Shown: positions 36,377 to 44,868 of the stretch, piece by piece | How the letters are laid out: each line of letters begins with the position of its first letter | How positions within the stretch are numbered: the first letter of the stretch is position 1 | Source of the DNA: CAYVOX01 sp964453035 | GTDB taxonomy: Bacteria; Chloroflexota; Anaerolineae; Anaerolineales; Anaerolineaceae | Assembly: GCA_964453035.1 (NCBI GenBank) | Contig: CAYVOX010000003.1 | Span: 1-59,357, forward strand | Direction: 5' to 3' | DNA length: 59,357 nt | Position numbers and translations under genes: made by a program | Notes under the pieces: model-generated | What the model was told of the DNA's origin: nothing | Seen by the model: the letters and a program-made list of their open reading frames with translations, nothing else | Database searches by the model: none

Positions 36377-36410
36377 ACCTCCTCACGCCAACCGAGGAGG
36401 TATTATAGCA
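36377..36410 (-). promoter_or_regulatory. Promoter of the yitT gene with overlapping inverted repeat
   Basis: Extended -10 TGCTATAAT (36410-36402). Directly after it lies the 8-bp perfect dyad ACCTCCTC / GAGGAGGT (36401-36394 and 36384-36377), which spans the expected start site and includes the Shine-Dalgarno sequence. Confidence 0.6.
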
Positions 36411-36419
36411 CGCTCAACC

Positions 36420-39179
36420 TCAGATGGAGACTTCCATGCGCAGGAATGCCTCCACAATGTGCGGATCAAATAACACGCCGGAGTTTTCCTGCAGGTAGGC
36501 GCGCACTTTGGCCGCGGGCCAGGCCGGGCGGTAAGGGCGCGACTGGGTGAGCGAATCCCATACGTCCACCACCGCAAAAATCCGCGCCGGCAGGGGGATT
36601 TGCTCGCCCTTGAGACCGCGCGGGTAGCCGCTACCGTCCCAGCGTTCGTGGTGGCAGTAGGGGATATCCAGCGCGGGGCGCAAGAACTCGACCGGCGAGA
36701 GCAGGTCGTAGGCGTAGAAGGGGTGCCGCCGCATGATTTCCCACTCTTCGATGGTGAGGTGGGCGGGCTTGAGCAGGATGGAATCGGGAATGCCGACCTT
36801 GCCGATATCGTGCAGCAGAGCGCCGCGGTAGATGGCATCCACCTCGGTGACGCCCAGTATGCGGGCCAGGTCAAGGGTCAACTGCGCTACGCGCTGCGAG
36901 TGGCCCTCTGTTTCCTGGTCGCGCATTTCCAGGGTGCGCGACCAGCCCAAAATGGTGGCATCGTAGGCTTCGATGAGTTTGCGATTCAGCGACTGCTGCT
37001 CATTAAAGAGAGTGATGTTCTCGATGGCGATGGCTGCCTGGGCGGCAAAGGCATTCAGGTATTCCAGCCAGTCGGCGGGCGGCACCAGCACGGAGCGGTG
37101 CAGCACTTCCAGCACGCCAATCACATTGCCTTTGGCAATTAGCGGCACGCCGTGAAAGGTGACGAAATTCTCGTTTTGCAGCAGGGGGAGATACTGTTGC
37201 CGTTCTTCTGTATCCGTCAGGTTGGTGGAACTGATGAGCTTGCGCTCCTGGACGACCAGCCCGGCGTAACCCTCGCCGCGCTTCAGGCGCGCCGATTTGA
37301 GGTCTGGCGTGCGGAAGCCGCGCGAAGCGCCGTAACGCAACTCAAAGGAAGCCTGGTCGAGAAGCATGATGGCTGCCGCGTCCACCGAAAGCTGCGCCGT
37401 CACCTGCTCCAGCAGGGTTTGCAGGGTGGATGGCAGGTCCATGTTGGCGGTGATGGACATCTGCACGGCGCGCAGCGAAGCCAGGCGCTGCAGCTGGCGC
37501 TGGAGTTGATCCTCTGTGCGCTTGAGGCGGGTGATATCCACCATTACAGCCATGCTGCTGAGGATCTTTCCGGAGGTATCCCGCTCGCTGACGGCGGAGA
37601 AGAGCGTATCAATAACCTCGCCGTTCTTCTTGACAAACTGGTAGGGGATTTCCTTGCACACCCCGGATTGCGAGAAGGCTGGATCAACCACCTCCAGCGC
37701 ATAACGGCGCGAGTCGTAAGTCAAAAAGTCGGTGAAATATTTGCCCAGCACTTCTTCGCGGGTGTAACCTAACGTATCCAGCCAGAAGTCGCTCACGCTG
37801 ATGAGCCGGTTGTGAATATCAATGGATTGCAGCATGACCGGCGTCTGGTTGTAGATGGTGCGGAAGCGTTCTTCGCTGAGGCGCAAAATGTTTTCGGAGG
37901 CTTTGCGCTGGCTGATATCGTAAACAAACCCTTCAATGTAGAGTGGATTACCGGTGTCATCGCGCACCACCCGGTAATGGAGCAGCCCCAGCGTTTCGCT
38001 GCCGTCTTTGCGTTTGTACTCGGTTTCGAGCTCGATATAGCCGGCAGCCTGGCTGGCTTTGACCAGGTTCTCGGCTCGTTTTTCCGGATGCACATACAGT
38101 TGGCGAGCGATATCGGTTACCGTGGTCATCATCTCTTCCGGGCTGTCGTAGCCGAACATCACCGCCAGGGCGGGGTTAGCTGAGAGAAATTGTCCATCCA
38201 ACGTGGCCTGGAAGATGCCGATGGAGGCGTTTTCCACGATGTTGCGGTATTTGGCCTCCAGCAGCCGACGCTCGCGGTTTTCATCGGAGAGGCGCACGTG
38301 GGTTTGCTTCAATTCCTGGGTGCGGCCTTCCACCAGTTGTTCCAGCTGGCGGTTAGCCACTTCCAGCTCAGCTGTGCGCTGGCGCACCAGCTCTTCCAGC
38401 TCGGCCTGCATATTCTTCAGGCTCTCTTCCACCGCGCGGTGTTCGGTGATATCGCGCACCACCGCGCACAGTAAATCCTGGTTCTGAATCTCCACCTTAT
38501 TGAGGTTAACATCCAGGTACAGGTAACTGCTGTCTCGCCGGGTGTGGCGGTACTCGCGGTGCCAGTTTTGCAGGCCTGTGGAGGTGGTTTTAACCGTAGA
38601 CCAGAACTGGTTGGTGTTCAATCCGAGGATGCGCTCGATGCGTTTGCCGATTATTTCTTCGGCAGGGCGGCCAAGCATGCGGGTAAAAGCCGGATTGACC
38701 TCGATAATCTGGTGCGTCAGTGGGTCAATGATTAAGAAGCCATCCGAGAGCTGCGCCATCACTGCGGCGTAGCGTTCGTTCTTCTCCTGCAACTGGATTT
38801 CAAGCTGGTGTTTTTCCAGAGCCATCTCGATGGTAGCGTGCAGGTGGCGTTCCTCGAAAGGTTTAAGAATGTATCCAGCCGGTGCTGTGACCCGCGCCCG
38901 CTTCAGCAAGTCATCTCCGGCGTAAGCCGTCAGGTAAATGATGGGGATCTTGTTCTGCCGGATGATTTCCTCTGCCGCATCCACCCCGTCCATTTCGCCT
39001 TCGAGGTGGATATCCATCAGGATTAAATCTGGCAGCAGCTCGGCGGCTTTCTGGATGGCATCTGCTCCTGACCGCACGATGCAATCCACCTGGTAGCCCA
39101 GCTTGCGCAGGACAAATTGCAGGTGGCGGGCAATAATCGCATCGTCTTCAACCACTAAAAGGATGGGCGCTCTCATCAC
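36420..39179 (-). CDS. REC - PAS - GAF - HD-GYP response regulator (c-di-GMP phosphodiesterase)
   Basis: A 919-residue cytoplasmic response regulator. The REC domain (1-125) has the acidic pocket VVEDD, phospho-acceptor LILMDIHLEG and the C-terminal KPFEER. Three PAS-type domains follow (about 140-540, with a coiled segment at about 255-310 between the first two), then GAF (about 560-720), then HD-GYP: HDIGKVGIP (H790-D791), HHERWDGSGYP with GYP at 851-853. HD-GYP proteins degrade c-di-GMP. The metal ligands and GYP look complete, so it should be active. It is the last gene of a three-gene operon, its ATG overlapping the kinase gene by four bases; its REC is the obvious phosphorylation target. 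Confidence 0.95.
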   Translation of the reverse strand: MMRAPILLVVEDDAIIARHLQFVLRKLGYQVDCIVRSGADAIQKAAELLPDLILMDIHLEGEMDGVDAAEEIIRQNKIPIIYLTAYAGDDLLKRARVTAPAGYILKPFEERHLHATIEMALEKHQLEIQLQEKNERYAAVMAQLSDGFLIIDPLTHQIIEVNPAFTRMLGRPAEEIIGKRIERILGLNTNQFWSTVKTTSTGLQNWHREYRHTRRDSSYLYLDVNLNKVEIQNQDLLCAVVRDITEHRAVEESLKNMQAELEELVRQRTAELEVANRQLEQLVEGRTQELKQTHVRLSDENRERRLLEAKYRNIVENASIGIFQATLDGQFLSANPALAVMFGYDSPEEMMTTVTDIARQLYVHPEKRAENLVKASQAAGYIELETEYKRKDGSETLGLLHYRVVRDDTGNPLYIEGFVYDISQRKASENILRLSEERFRTIYNQTPVMLQSIDIHNRLISVSDFWLDTLGYTREEVLGKYFTDFLTYDSRRYALEVVDPAFSQSGVCKEIPYQFVKKNGEVIDTLFSAVSERDTSGKILSSMAVMVDITRLKRTEDQLQRQLQRLASLRAVQMSITANMDLPSTLQTLLEQVTAQLSVDAAAIMLLDQASFELRYGASRGFRTPDLKSARLKRGEGYAGLVVQERKLISSTNLTDTEERQQYLPLLQNENFVTFHGVPLIAKGNVIGVLEVLHRSVLVPPADWLEYLNAFAAQAAIAIENITLFNEQQSLNRKLIEAYDATILGWSRTLEMRDQETEGHSQRVAQLTLDLARILGVTEVDAIYRGALLHDIGKVGIPDSILLKPAHLTIEEWEIMRRHPFYAYDLLSPVEFLRPALDIPYCHHERWDGSGYPRGLKGEQIPLPARIFAVVDVWDSLTQSRPYRPAWPAAKVRAYLQENSGVLFDPHIVEAFLRMEVSI

Positions 39180-41647
39180 ATCTCCCCTAACTTTTCGCTG
39201 GCAGCGGCAGGGTTGGCATTGAGCTCTGAAAAAGTCAACTTGAATTGCGTGCCGTTCTCAGACTGGATGGCAAGCTCTCCGCGCAACTGCGCAATCAGGA
39301 TGGAGACCAGTTGCAGCCCCAGCGTGTTGCTTGCGCTGATATCAAAACCGGGCGGCAGTCCCACGCCGTCATCCTCAACACACAATTCGTACCGCGGCAT
39401 CTGCCCCGGTTGTTCCGCGCAGATGAGGGATACGCTGATATTTCCCGGGCGGTTGTTGGGGAAGGCATATTTTAGGGCATTGGTCATCAATTCGTTGACA
39501 ATCAACCCGCACGGGATGGCGGTATCCACGCCGAGGAATACCTCATCCACGTTGACTTTCAACCCAATGTTGTGCTGCAGTGCAAAGATTTGCATCAGGT
39601 TGTTGGTCAGCTTGTAGATGTAATCCGCAAAGTTGACCCGCGCCAGATTCTTGGACTGGTACAGCTCCTCGTGGATCAGCGCCATGGTACGCACGCGGGA
39701 TTGGGTTTCCATAAAAAGGCGCTGCGCCTGCGGGTCGGTGATGTAATCCGTTTCCAGGCTAATCAGGCTGGACATGACCTGCAGGTTGTTTTTCACCCGG
39801 TGGTGAATCTCACGTAGCAGCACTTCCTTCTCACGCAGGGCGGATTTGATTTGTTCCTCAGCCTGCTTTTGAAGGGTGATATCGCGCGTCAGGGTGATGA
39901 TGCGTTCGACTTTGCCGTTTTCGATGATGGGCACCATGCGCACTTCGGTAATCAACATCTGTCCGCCAACGATGCGCGAATCAATCAGGATGATGCGCTC
40001 GCCGGTTTTGAAAATCTTCTCGTAATCGCGCAGCGGGGTTTGATCGAACAGGAAGGGGACAATTTCTTTAATATCCCGACCCTCGAGGGGTTCTTCCACG
40101 CCGTTCTGGTGGTTAAAACGGCGGAAGGACTGGTTGGCCATCACCACTCTGTAATCTGCATCCACCATGTGAATAAATTCATCCAGGCTGTCTATGGTGG
40201 AGTGGTAAATGTTTTCGGAGTTGTGTAGGGCCACCTCAGCCCGCTTGCGCTCGATAACCATGGCAACCTGGGTGGAAACAAAGGTGAGCATTTCCAGGTC
40301 GTCGGTATCAAAGCGCACGCCCTCAGTGTAGCTCTGCAGCGCCATCGCGCCGATGGTGCGGTCGCGCACCTTGAGGGGCACGCCAAGCCAATCCACGGAG
40401 GGCGCGCCGATGGATTCGACCTCGCCTTCCTCGACCAGCTGGTTGAAAATCTCCGGCGGTGCGAAGAGCGGCTGTCCCTTGCGGATGACGTATTCCGTCA
40501 GCCCCCGGCCCGGTTTGTGCGTGACCGGGGATTGATCCACCTCGTCCACAAAGTATGGAAATTGCAGCAGATCGGTTTTGGAATCATAGAGGGAGATGTA
40601 AAAATTATCCGCCGGCATCATATCGCGCAAGGCGTTGTGAATCAGGGGGTAGAGCTCTTCAGGCGTGTTCACGGCATAGGCTGCCTGCGAAATGCGGTAA
40701 ATGGCTGCCTGGGCAATTTCGATGCGTTTGCGCCGGGTGATATTCACCAGCACCCCCTGAACAGAAACGGGCATTCCCGGCGCGCTGGTGATGCTGTAGG
40801 TATCGCTGACCCAGATGGTATGGCCGTCTTTGCGTTTTATACTGTATTCCTCGCAGTAGGTGATGCCGCTGTGCGTGTTGGATAACGCACTGGATAATAC
40901 GCTTTCGCGGTCCTTGGCGCTGACCGAATCGAGCCACAGGTTGGGTTGCGCCAGCCACTCCTGCGGAGAGTAACCCGACAGTTCGCTGATTTTCGAGTTA
41001 ACGAAGCTCCATTTTCCGGTGCGCCCACCTTCAATTTCGTAAACGCACAGCGGATTTTGGTCCACCAGCGTCTGGTATTTTTTCTCCGAATGGTAAATCG
41101 CCAGCATGGCATATTCCAGGCGGGTGGCCACGTACCATGAAACCGCGGCAATCATGAGGATGGCGCCGAAAAACAGGTGGTTGAGCAGGCCAGCGCCGCC
41201 CAGAAAATATCCAATCAAATAGCAGGCAATCGAAAAAAGCGCGAATGGAAACGAAGCCCACTCGCGAATGACAAAACTGGCTGCCAGAACCGGAAAGACG
41301 TACAACAGCAAGAGATCGGTGAAGCGGGTTTGGGGAAAGAGGAAGGTGATGGTGAGGGTGATGCTTATGAGCAAGATGTACGCGCACAGGGTGCTGTATT
41401 TGGTGTTGCTCAGACGGAACATACCCAGCAAAAGCGCGCTGTAGAGCAGGTCAATGAAAATGAGCAGCAGGGTAAACTCAGTGGGGCTGGTGAGAAGCAG
41501 GTAAACATTTATAAAGAAAAGGTAAAAGGTGTATACCAGCGCAATCAGCGTAAAAACCGCCAGGAAGTATTTCCGACGCATCTCTTTGGAGCGGATAAAC
41601 TCCTCATTCTTCCAGAAAAACAAAACCTCTCTCAATATTTGTTTCAT
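39176..41647 (-). CDS. Membrane histidine kinase, PAS-GAF-PAS-HisKA_2
   Basis: An 823-residue sensor kinase. About six membrane helices fill residues 20-190 with no large periplasmic domain, so the signal is probably sensed in the membrane or cytoplasm. PAS (about 205-320), GAF (about 330-480) and PAS (about 485-600) follow. The dimerisation/phosphotransfer segment is REIHHRVKNNLQVMSSL, with the phosphoacceptor at His615/616 (HWE/HisKA_2 type), then the HATPase with NELMTNALKYAFP and EDDGVGLP. The ATG at 41647 follows the cyclase stop by one base. It probably phosphorylates the REC domains on both sides. Confidence 0.95.
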   Translation of the reverse strand: MKQILREVLFFWKNEEFIRSKEMRRKYFLAVFTLIALVYTFYLFFINVYLLLTSPTEFTLLLIFIDLLYSALLLGMFRLSNTKYSTLCAYILLISITLTITFLFPQTRFTDLLLLYVFPVLAASFVIREWASFPFALFSIACYLIGYFLGGAGLLNHLFFGAILMIAAVSWYVATRLEYAMLAIYHSEKKYQTLVDQNPLCVYEIEGGRTGKWSFVNSKISELSGYSPQEWLAQPNLWLDSVSAKDRESVLSSALSNTHSGITYCEEYSIKRKDGHTIWVSDTYSITSAPGMPVSVQGVLVNITRRKRIEIAQAAIYRISQAAYAVNTPEELYPLIHNALRDMMPADNFYISLYDSKTDLLQFPYFVDEVDQSPVTHKPGRGLTEYVIRKGQPLFAPPEIFNQLVEEGEVESIGAPSVDWLGVPLKVRDRTIGAMALQSYTEGVRFDTDDLEMLTFVSTQVAMVIERKRAEVALHNSENIYHSTIDSLDEFIHMVDADYRVVMANQSFRRFNHQNGVEEPLEGRDIKEIVPFLFDQTPLRDYEKIFKTGERIILIDSRIVGGQMLITEVRMVPIIENGKVERIITLTRDITLQKQAEEQIKSALREKEVLLREIHHRVKNNLQVMSSLISLETDYITDPQAQRLFMETQSRVRTMALIHEELYQSKNLARVNFADYIYKLTNNLMQIFALQHNIGLKVNVDEVFLGVDTAIPCGLIVNELMTNALKYAFPNNRPGNISVSLICAEQPGQMPRYELCVEDDGVGLPPGFDISASNTLGLQLVSILIAQLRGELAIQSENGTQFKLTFSELNANPAAASEKLGEM

Positions 41648-41648
41648 T

Positions 41649-43961
41649 TCAGCCCCCTGATATTTGGTGCGAGCAAACCCGGTTGCGCCCGGCAGATTTT
41701 GCAGCATACATCTGCTCATCTGCGCGGTGAAGGAGCGCTTCGAGCGCCTCGGTTTCATCCAGCAGGCTGGTGAAGCCAACACTGGCCGTCACCGCGATGG
41801 CGCCGACGCTGGAAGCTACCGGCGTCTGGCTCACCGTCACCCGCAGCCGCTCAGCCACCTGTAGCGCACGCTCGTGGTCTGTTTCGGGCAGGACGATGAT
41901 AAATTCATCCCCACCTTCGCCGCCGTAGCGGCCCACCAGGTCGCGGTCGCGCAGCACGGAGCGGATGCGCGCAGCAATTTCCTTGACCACTTCATCGCCA
42001 ATGTGGTGGCCGTACTGGTCGTTGATGAACTTAAAATGGTCCAAGTCAAGCCACAGCAGGGAGAGCGGCAGCTTGAGATGCTGGGCAATTTTCACTTCTT
42101 TTTGCGCCAGTTCAAAGATGCCGCGCCGGTTCAGTAAGTTGGTCAGCGCATCGGTGATGGCCAGGCGCTGAACTTCGGCATAGAGACGCGATTTGGCAAT
42201 CGCCAGCGCCACCTGCCGGGCAGCCTGCTCGCCGCGTTCAAGCTCCTCAGCCGAGAAGCTGCGCGCCAGGGTGAAGCCCAGGATGACGGCGCCCAGCTTC
42301 TGGTTATCTGAGATGAGTGGAAGTCCGATCAGCGTTTGGAATGGATAGGTGCGCGCCAGTTGCGGCTCAATATACGGGGTGCTCTGGAGATCATCCACCA
42401 CCAGGGTCTGCCCCAGCTCCAGCACGGATAAGGTGAGCGTGCGTTCGTTGGGTTTGGCGGGGATATCTTTGTAGCCTTCCTGGTTCACGCCGTAAGCCGC
42501 GGCTGGGATGGAGAGTTGCTGCTGGTCATCCCACAGGGTGATGTAAGCCCCATCCGCGTTGAACAAGCGCGCCATTTGCTGACTGATGAGTCCCATGGTT
42601 TCGTTGAGATTGGAGGAGTGGATGGCAGTCTGGGTGATTTCATTGAGCAGCGAAAGATACAATGCCCTCTGGTGGGTTTCGTCAAAAAGGCGAGCGTTTT
42701 CCAGCGCCAGGGCAGCCTGTCCGGCAAAAGCCATCAGCCGCTCGGCGTGCTGGCGGGTGTAGAAATGCGTTTCACTGCTCCCCAGGTTGATAAAGCCGAT
42801 GATGCGGTTGTTAATCTTGATGGGCGCACCCACGATTGATTTAAGCCAGGCCATGCGCGGATTCCTGGGCAGGCTCTGCGAGCTGACGTCTCCGGGCATG
42901 ATGGCGGGTTGGCCGGTTTGCACCATGAGCAGAAAGAAGGGGTAATTCTTCCAGAGCAGGGGGTGATCCATGGTGTGCTGCCCGGTTGAGGAATCCGGCT
43001 GGATTTTGCCGCGAATCACCTGCACCTTTTCGCCCTCGAGAATCATCACGTTGGCGGCGTTGTGAGGAACAACGCGCCCCACGTTCTGCAAAATCCGCTC
43101 CAGCACTTCGTTGGTATCCAGCGTGCTGCCCAGAAGGGTAGCGGTCTCCCTCAGGGCATCCGCCAGGTTGCGCTGCTCGCGTTCGGCTGCCTCCACCATT
43201 TTGCGTTCGGTGATGTCGCTCAGAATGCCAAACGCGCCGGAGAAGCGCCCCTGCTTATCAAACCACGGCGTGGCGGTGACCGAGAGTATCCTCTCCTGCC
43301 CATCAGAGCGCACAATTTCCATTTCGTAAACGCTCTTTAAGCCTTGCATCCGCAAACTGGTTTGCTTGCGGATATATTCATAACTTTTCTCCGAGGTAAA
43401 TTCGCGCAGGTTGTGGCCAATCAAGCCCTTGATGGACGTGCCAAAAATGGCTTCCGCCGCCGGGTTGGCGTAGGTCAGGTTTTCGTCTGAATCTACAATG
43501 ACAACCCCCTCACCCTGGTTTTCGACCAGGGTGCGCAGCATTTCCTCGTTATCGCGCAGGCGCTTTTCAAGCTGGTGCTTGTTCATCGCCATTTCGATGG
43601 TGGTGTACAGCGAGCGCTGGTCAAAGGGCTTGAGGATGTAGCCGAACGGGTTGGTGGCTTTGGCACGCTGCAGGGATTGCTCATCCGCAAAGGCGGTTAG
43701 GAAGATGACGGGGATATCATGCCAGGAGCGGATGGCTTCGGCGGCCTCAATGCCATCCATCTCGCCGTGGAGGGAAATATCCATCAACACCACGTCGGGG
43801 GAGGTCTGGCTGGCCAGTTTGATGGCTTCACTGCCGGAAGAGGTTGTGCCCACCACCCGGTAGCCAACTTTGAGCAGGCAGGATTGTAAATGACGATTGA
43901 TGATGGCATCGTCTTCAACAATCAGAATGCGGGTTTCGGGCAGTGCGGTGGACTCGGTCAA
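41649..43961 (-). CDS. REC - PAS - GAF - GAF - GGDEF response regulator (diguanylate cyclase)
   Basis: A cytoplasmic response regulator of about 770 residues. REC comes first (ILIVEDDAIINRH, DVVLMDISLHGEMDG), then PAS, two GAF domains and a C-terminal GGDEF domain. The active-site loop reads GRYGGEGGDEF instead of GRYGGDEF: three extra residues. An RxxD inhibitory site (RDRD) stands five residues before the first GG. The cyclase should make c-di-GMP, if the expanded loop is tolerated. No ATG fits; TTG 43961 with GGAAGA upstream is better than the TTG at 43976. It is the first gene of the cyclase / kinase / phosphodiesterase operon. Confidence 0.93.
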   Translation of the reverse strand: MTESTALPETRILIVEDDAIINRHLQSCLLKVGYRVVGTTSSGSEAIKLASQTSPDVVLMDISLHGEMDGIEAAEAIRSWHDIPVIFLTAFADEQSLQRAKATNPFGYILKPFDQRSLYTTIEMAMNKHQLEKRLRDNEEMLRTLVENQGEGVVIVDSDENLTYANPAAEAIFGTSIKGLIGHNLREFTSEKSYEYIRKQTSLRMQGLKSVYEMEIVRSDGQERILSVTATPWFDKQGRFSGAFGILSDITERKMVEAAEREQRNLADALRETATLLGSTLDTNEVLERILQNVGRVVPHNAANVMILEGEKVQVIRGKIQPDSSTGQHTMDHPLLWKNYPFFLLMVQTGQPAIMPGDVSSQSLPRNPRMAWLKSIVGAPIKINNRIIGFINLGSSETHFYTRQHAERLMAFAGQAALALENARLFDETHQRALYLSLLNEITQTAIHSSNLNETMGLISQQMARLFNADGAYITLWDDQQQLSIPAAAYGVNQEGYKDIPAKPNERTLTLSVLELGQTLVVDDLQSTPYIEPQLARTYPFQTLIGLPLISDNQKLGAVILGFTLARSFSAEELERGEQAARQVALAIAKSRLYAEVQRLAITDALTNLLNRRGIFELAQKEVKIAQHLKLPLSLLWLDLDHFKFINDQYGHHIGDEVVKEIAARIRSVLRDRDLVGRYGGEGGDEFIIVLPETDHERALQVAERLRVTVSQTPVASSVGAIAVTASVGFTSLLDETEALEALLHRADEQMYAAKSAGRNRVCSHQISGG

Positions 43962-44155
43962 TGCGATTTCTTCCAATGAACAGGGCAGAACCTTAGCCGC
44001 CTGCAGGCAGCAGGAAACAAGTGGGCTCCTTAAAGCTTCTTATTATTAAAGAAAAGGACACGGGTGCAATGGGGTGTTCGGCGCGAGGTGAACCGGTGTC
44101 CGGGTCAATATTGAAATGAAGCTGCGCGCCAACAATGGCTGCCCAGCCCTTAAGT

Positions 44156-44185
44156 ATTATAGCTGTTTAATTAAACAGGGTGCAA
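44156..44185 (-). promoter_or_regulatory. Promoter and palindrome of the c-di-GMP operon
   Basis: Minus strand TTGCAC (44185-44180), 18-bp spacer, TATAAT (44161-44156). The spacer holds the perfect 12-bp palindrome GTTTAATTAAAC (44165-44176). The leader to the cyclase start is about 180 nt; I see no GEMM riboswitch in it. Confidence 0.6.
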
Positions 44186-44238
44186 GACTTGCGCCAGACT
44201 GTTAAGCGTTTACAAGGTGCGCGCACCTGGCACAGCAA

Positions 44239-44868
44239 TCACTGATTGGAGGGCAGAGGAAGAAAAACACTTTCACCGGGGCGGTGGTTGATTTGCAGAA
44301 CGCGGGTTTTGCCGGCTTCAAACTGGACAACCGAAATGGACACGGTGCGGATATCAAGCCGCTGATAGGCGTTTAGAGGGATTTCCAGAAAGCTGGCCAG
44401 CGCCAGGCGGATGATATCGCCGTGGCTGAAGCAGGCCACCAGCTCTTGCTGGCCAAATTGCCCCGCCACGCGCAGAAAGGTTTGCGCCGCCCGCGCCTGG
44501 GCTTCCGCCAGCGATTCACCTCCCGGAAAGCGCACCTCAGCCGGGGCGGCGTGAACCTGCTGCCAAACCTCCAGGCCGCGCAGGGCTTCAAAGGCCTGCC
44601 CCTGGAAGCTGCCGTAATCCAGTTCAATCAAACCGGGTTCAACTCTCACCGGTAGGCGGCGCTGCACGGCTAGCGGTCGGGCGGTTTGCAGGGTACGCTC
44701 CAGTGGGCTGCTGAAAATGGCGCTCAGCGGCAGGTGGCCCAGGGATTGCGCCAGGGCTTCCGCCTGCTGCAAACCGGCGGCATTGAGGAACACACCCGGG
44801 GTGCGTCCGGCAAGCCGGTTGCCCAGGTAGTCGGTATCCCCGTGGCGAATGAGCAACAGGACAGGCAT
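44239..44868 (-). CDS. Histidine phosphatase family protein (phosphoglycerate-mutase-like)
   Basis: A 209-residue cytoplasmic phosphatase. The catalytic RHG motif is LIRHGDTDYLGNRLAGRTPG near the N-terminus; SSPLERTLQTARPLA and GGESLAEAQAR follow; and the second histidine sits in ACFSHGDIIRLAL. CobC/GpmB-like; the substrate is not predictable. The ATG abuts the rarA stop directly (44868/44869), so the two are co-transcribed. A perfect 14-bp palindrome AGGTGCGCGCACCT (44215-44228) lies just beyond its stop. Confidence 0.92.
   Translation of the reverse strand: MPVLLLIRHGDTDYLGNRLAGRTPGVFLNAAGLQQAEALAQSLGHLPLSAIFSSPLERTLQTARPLAVQRRLPVRVEPGLIELDYGSFQGQAFEALRGLEVWQQVHAAPAEVRFPGGESLAEAQARAAQTFLRVAGQFGQQELVACFSHGDIIRLALASFLEIPLNAYQRLDIRTVSISVVQFEAGKTRVLQINHRPGESVFLPLPSNQ

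Noticed and set aside
43977..44149. c-di-GMP (GEMM) riboswitch in the leader of the c-di-GMP operon
   Set aside because: The conserved GEMM core sequences are not present in the leader.
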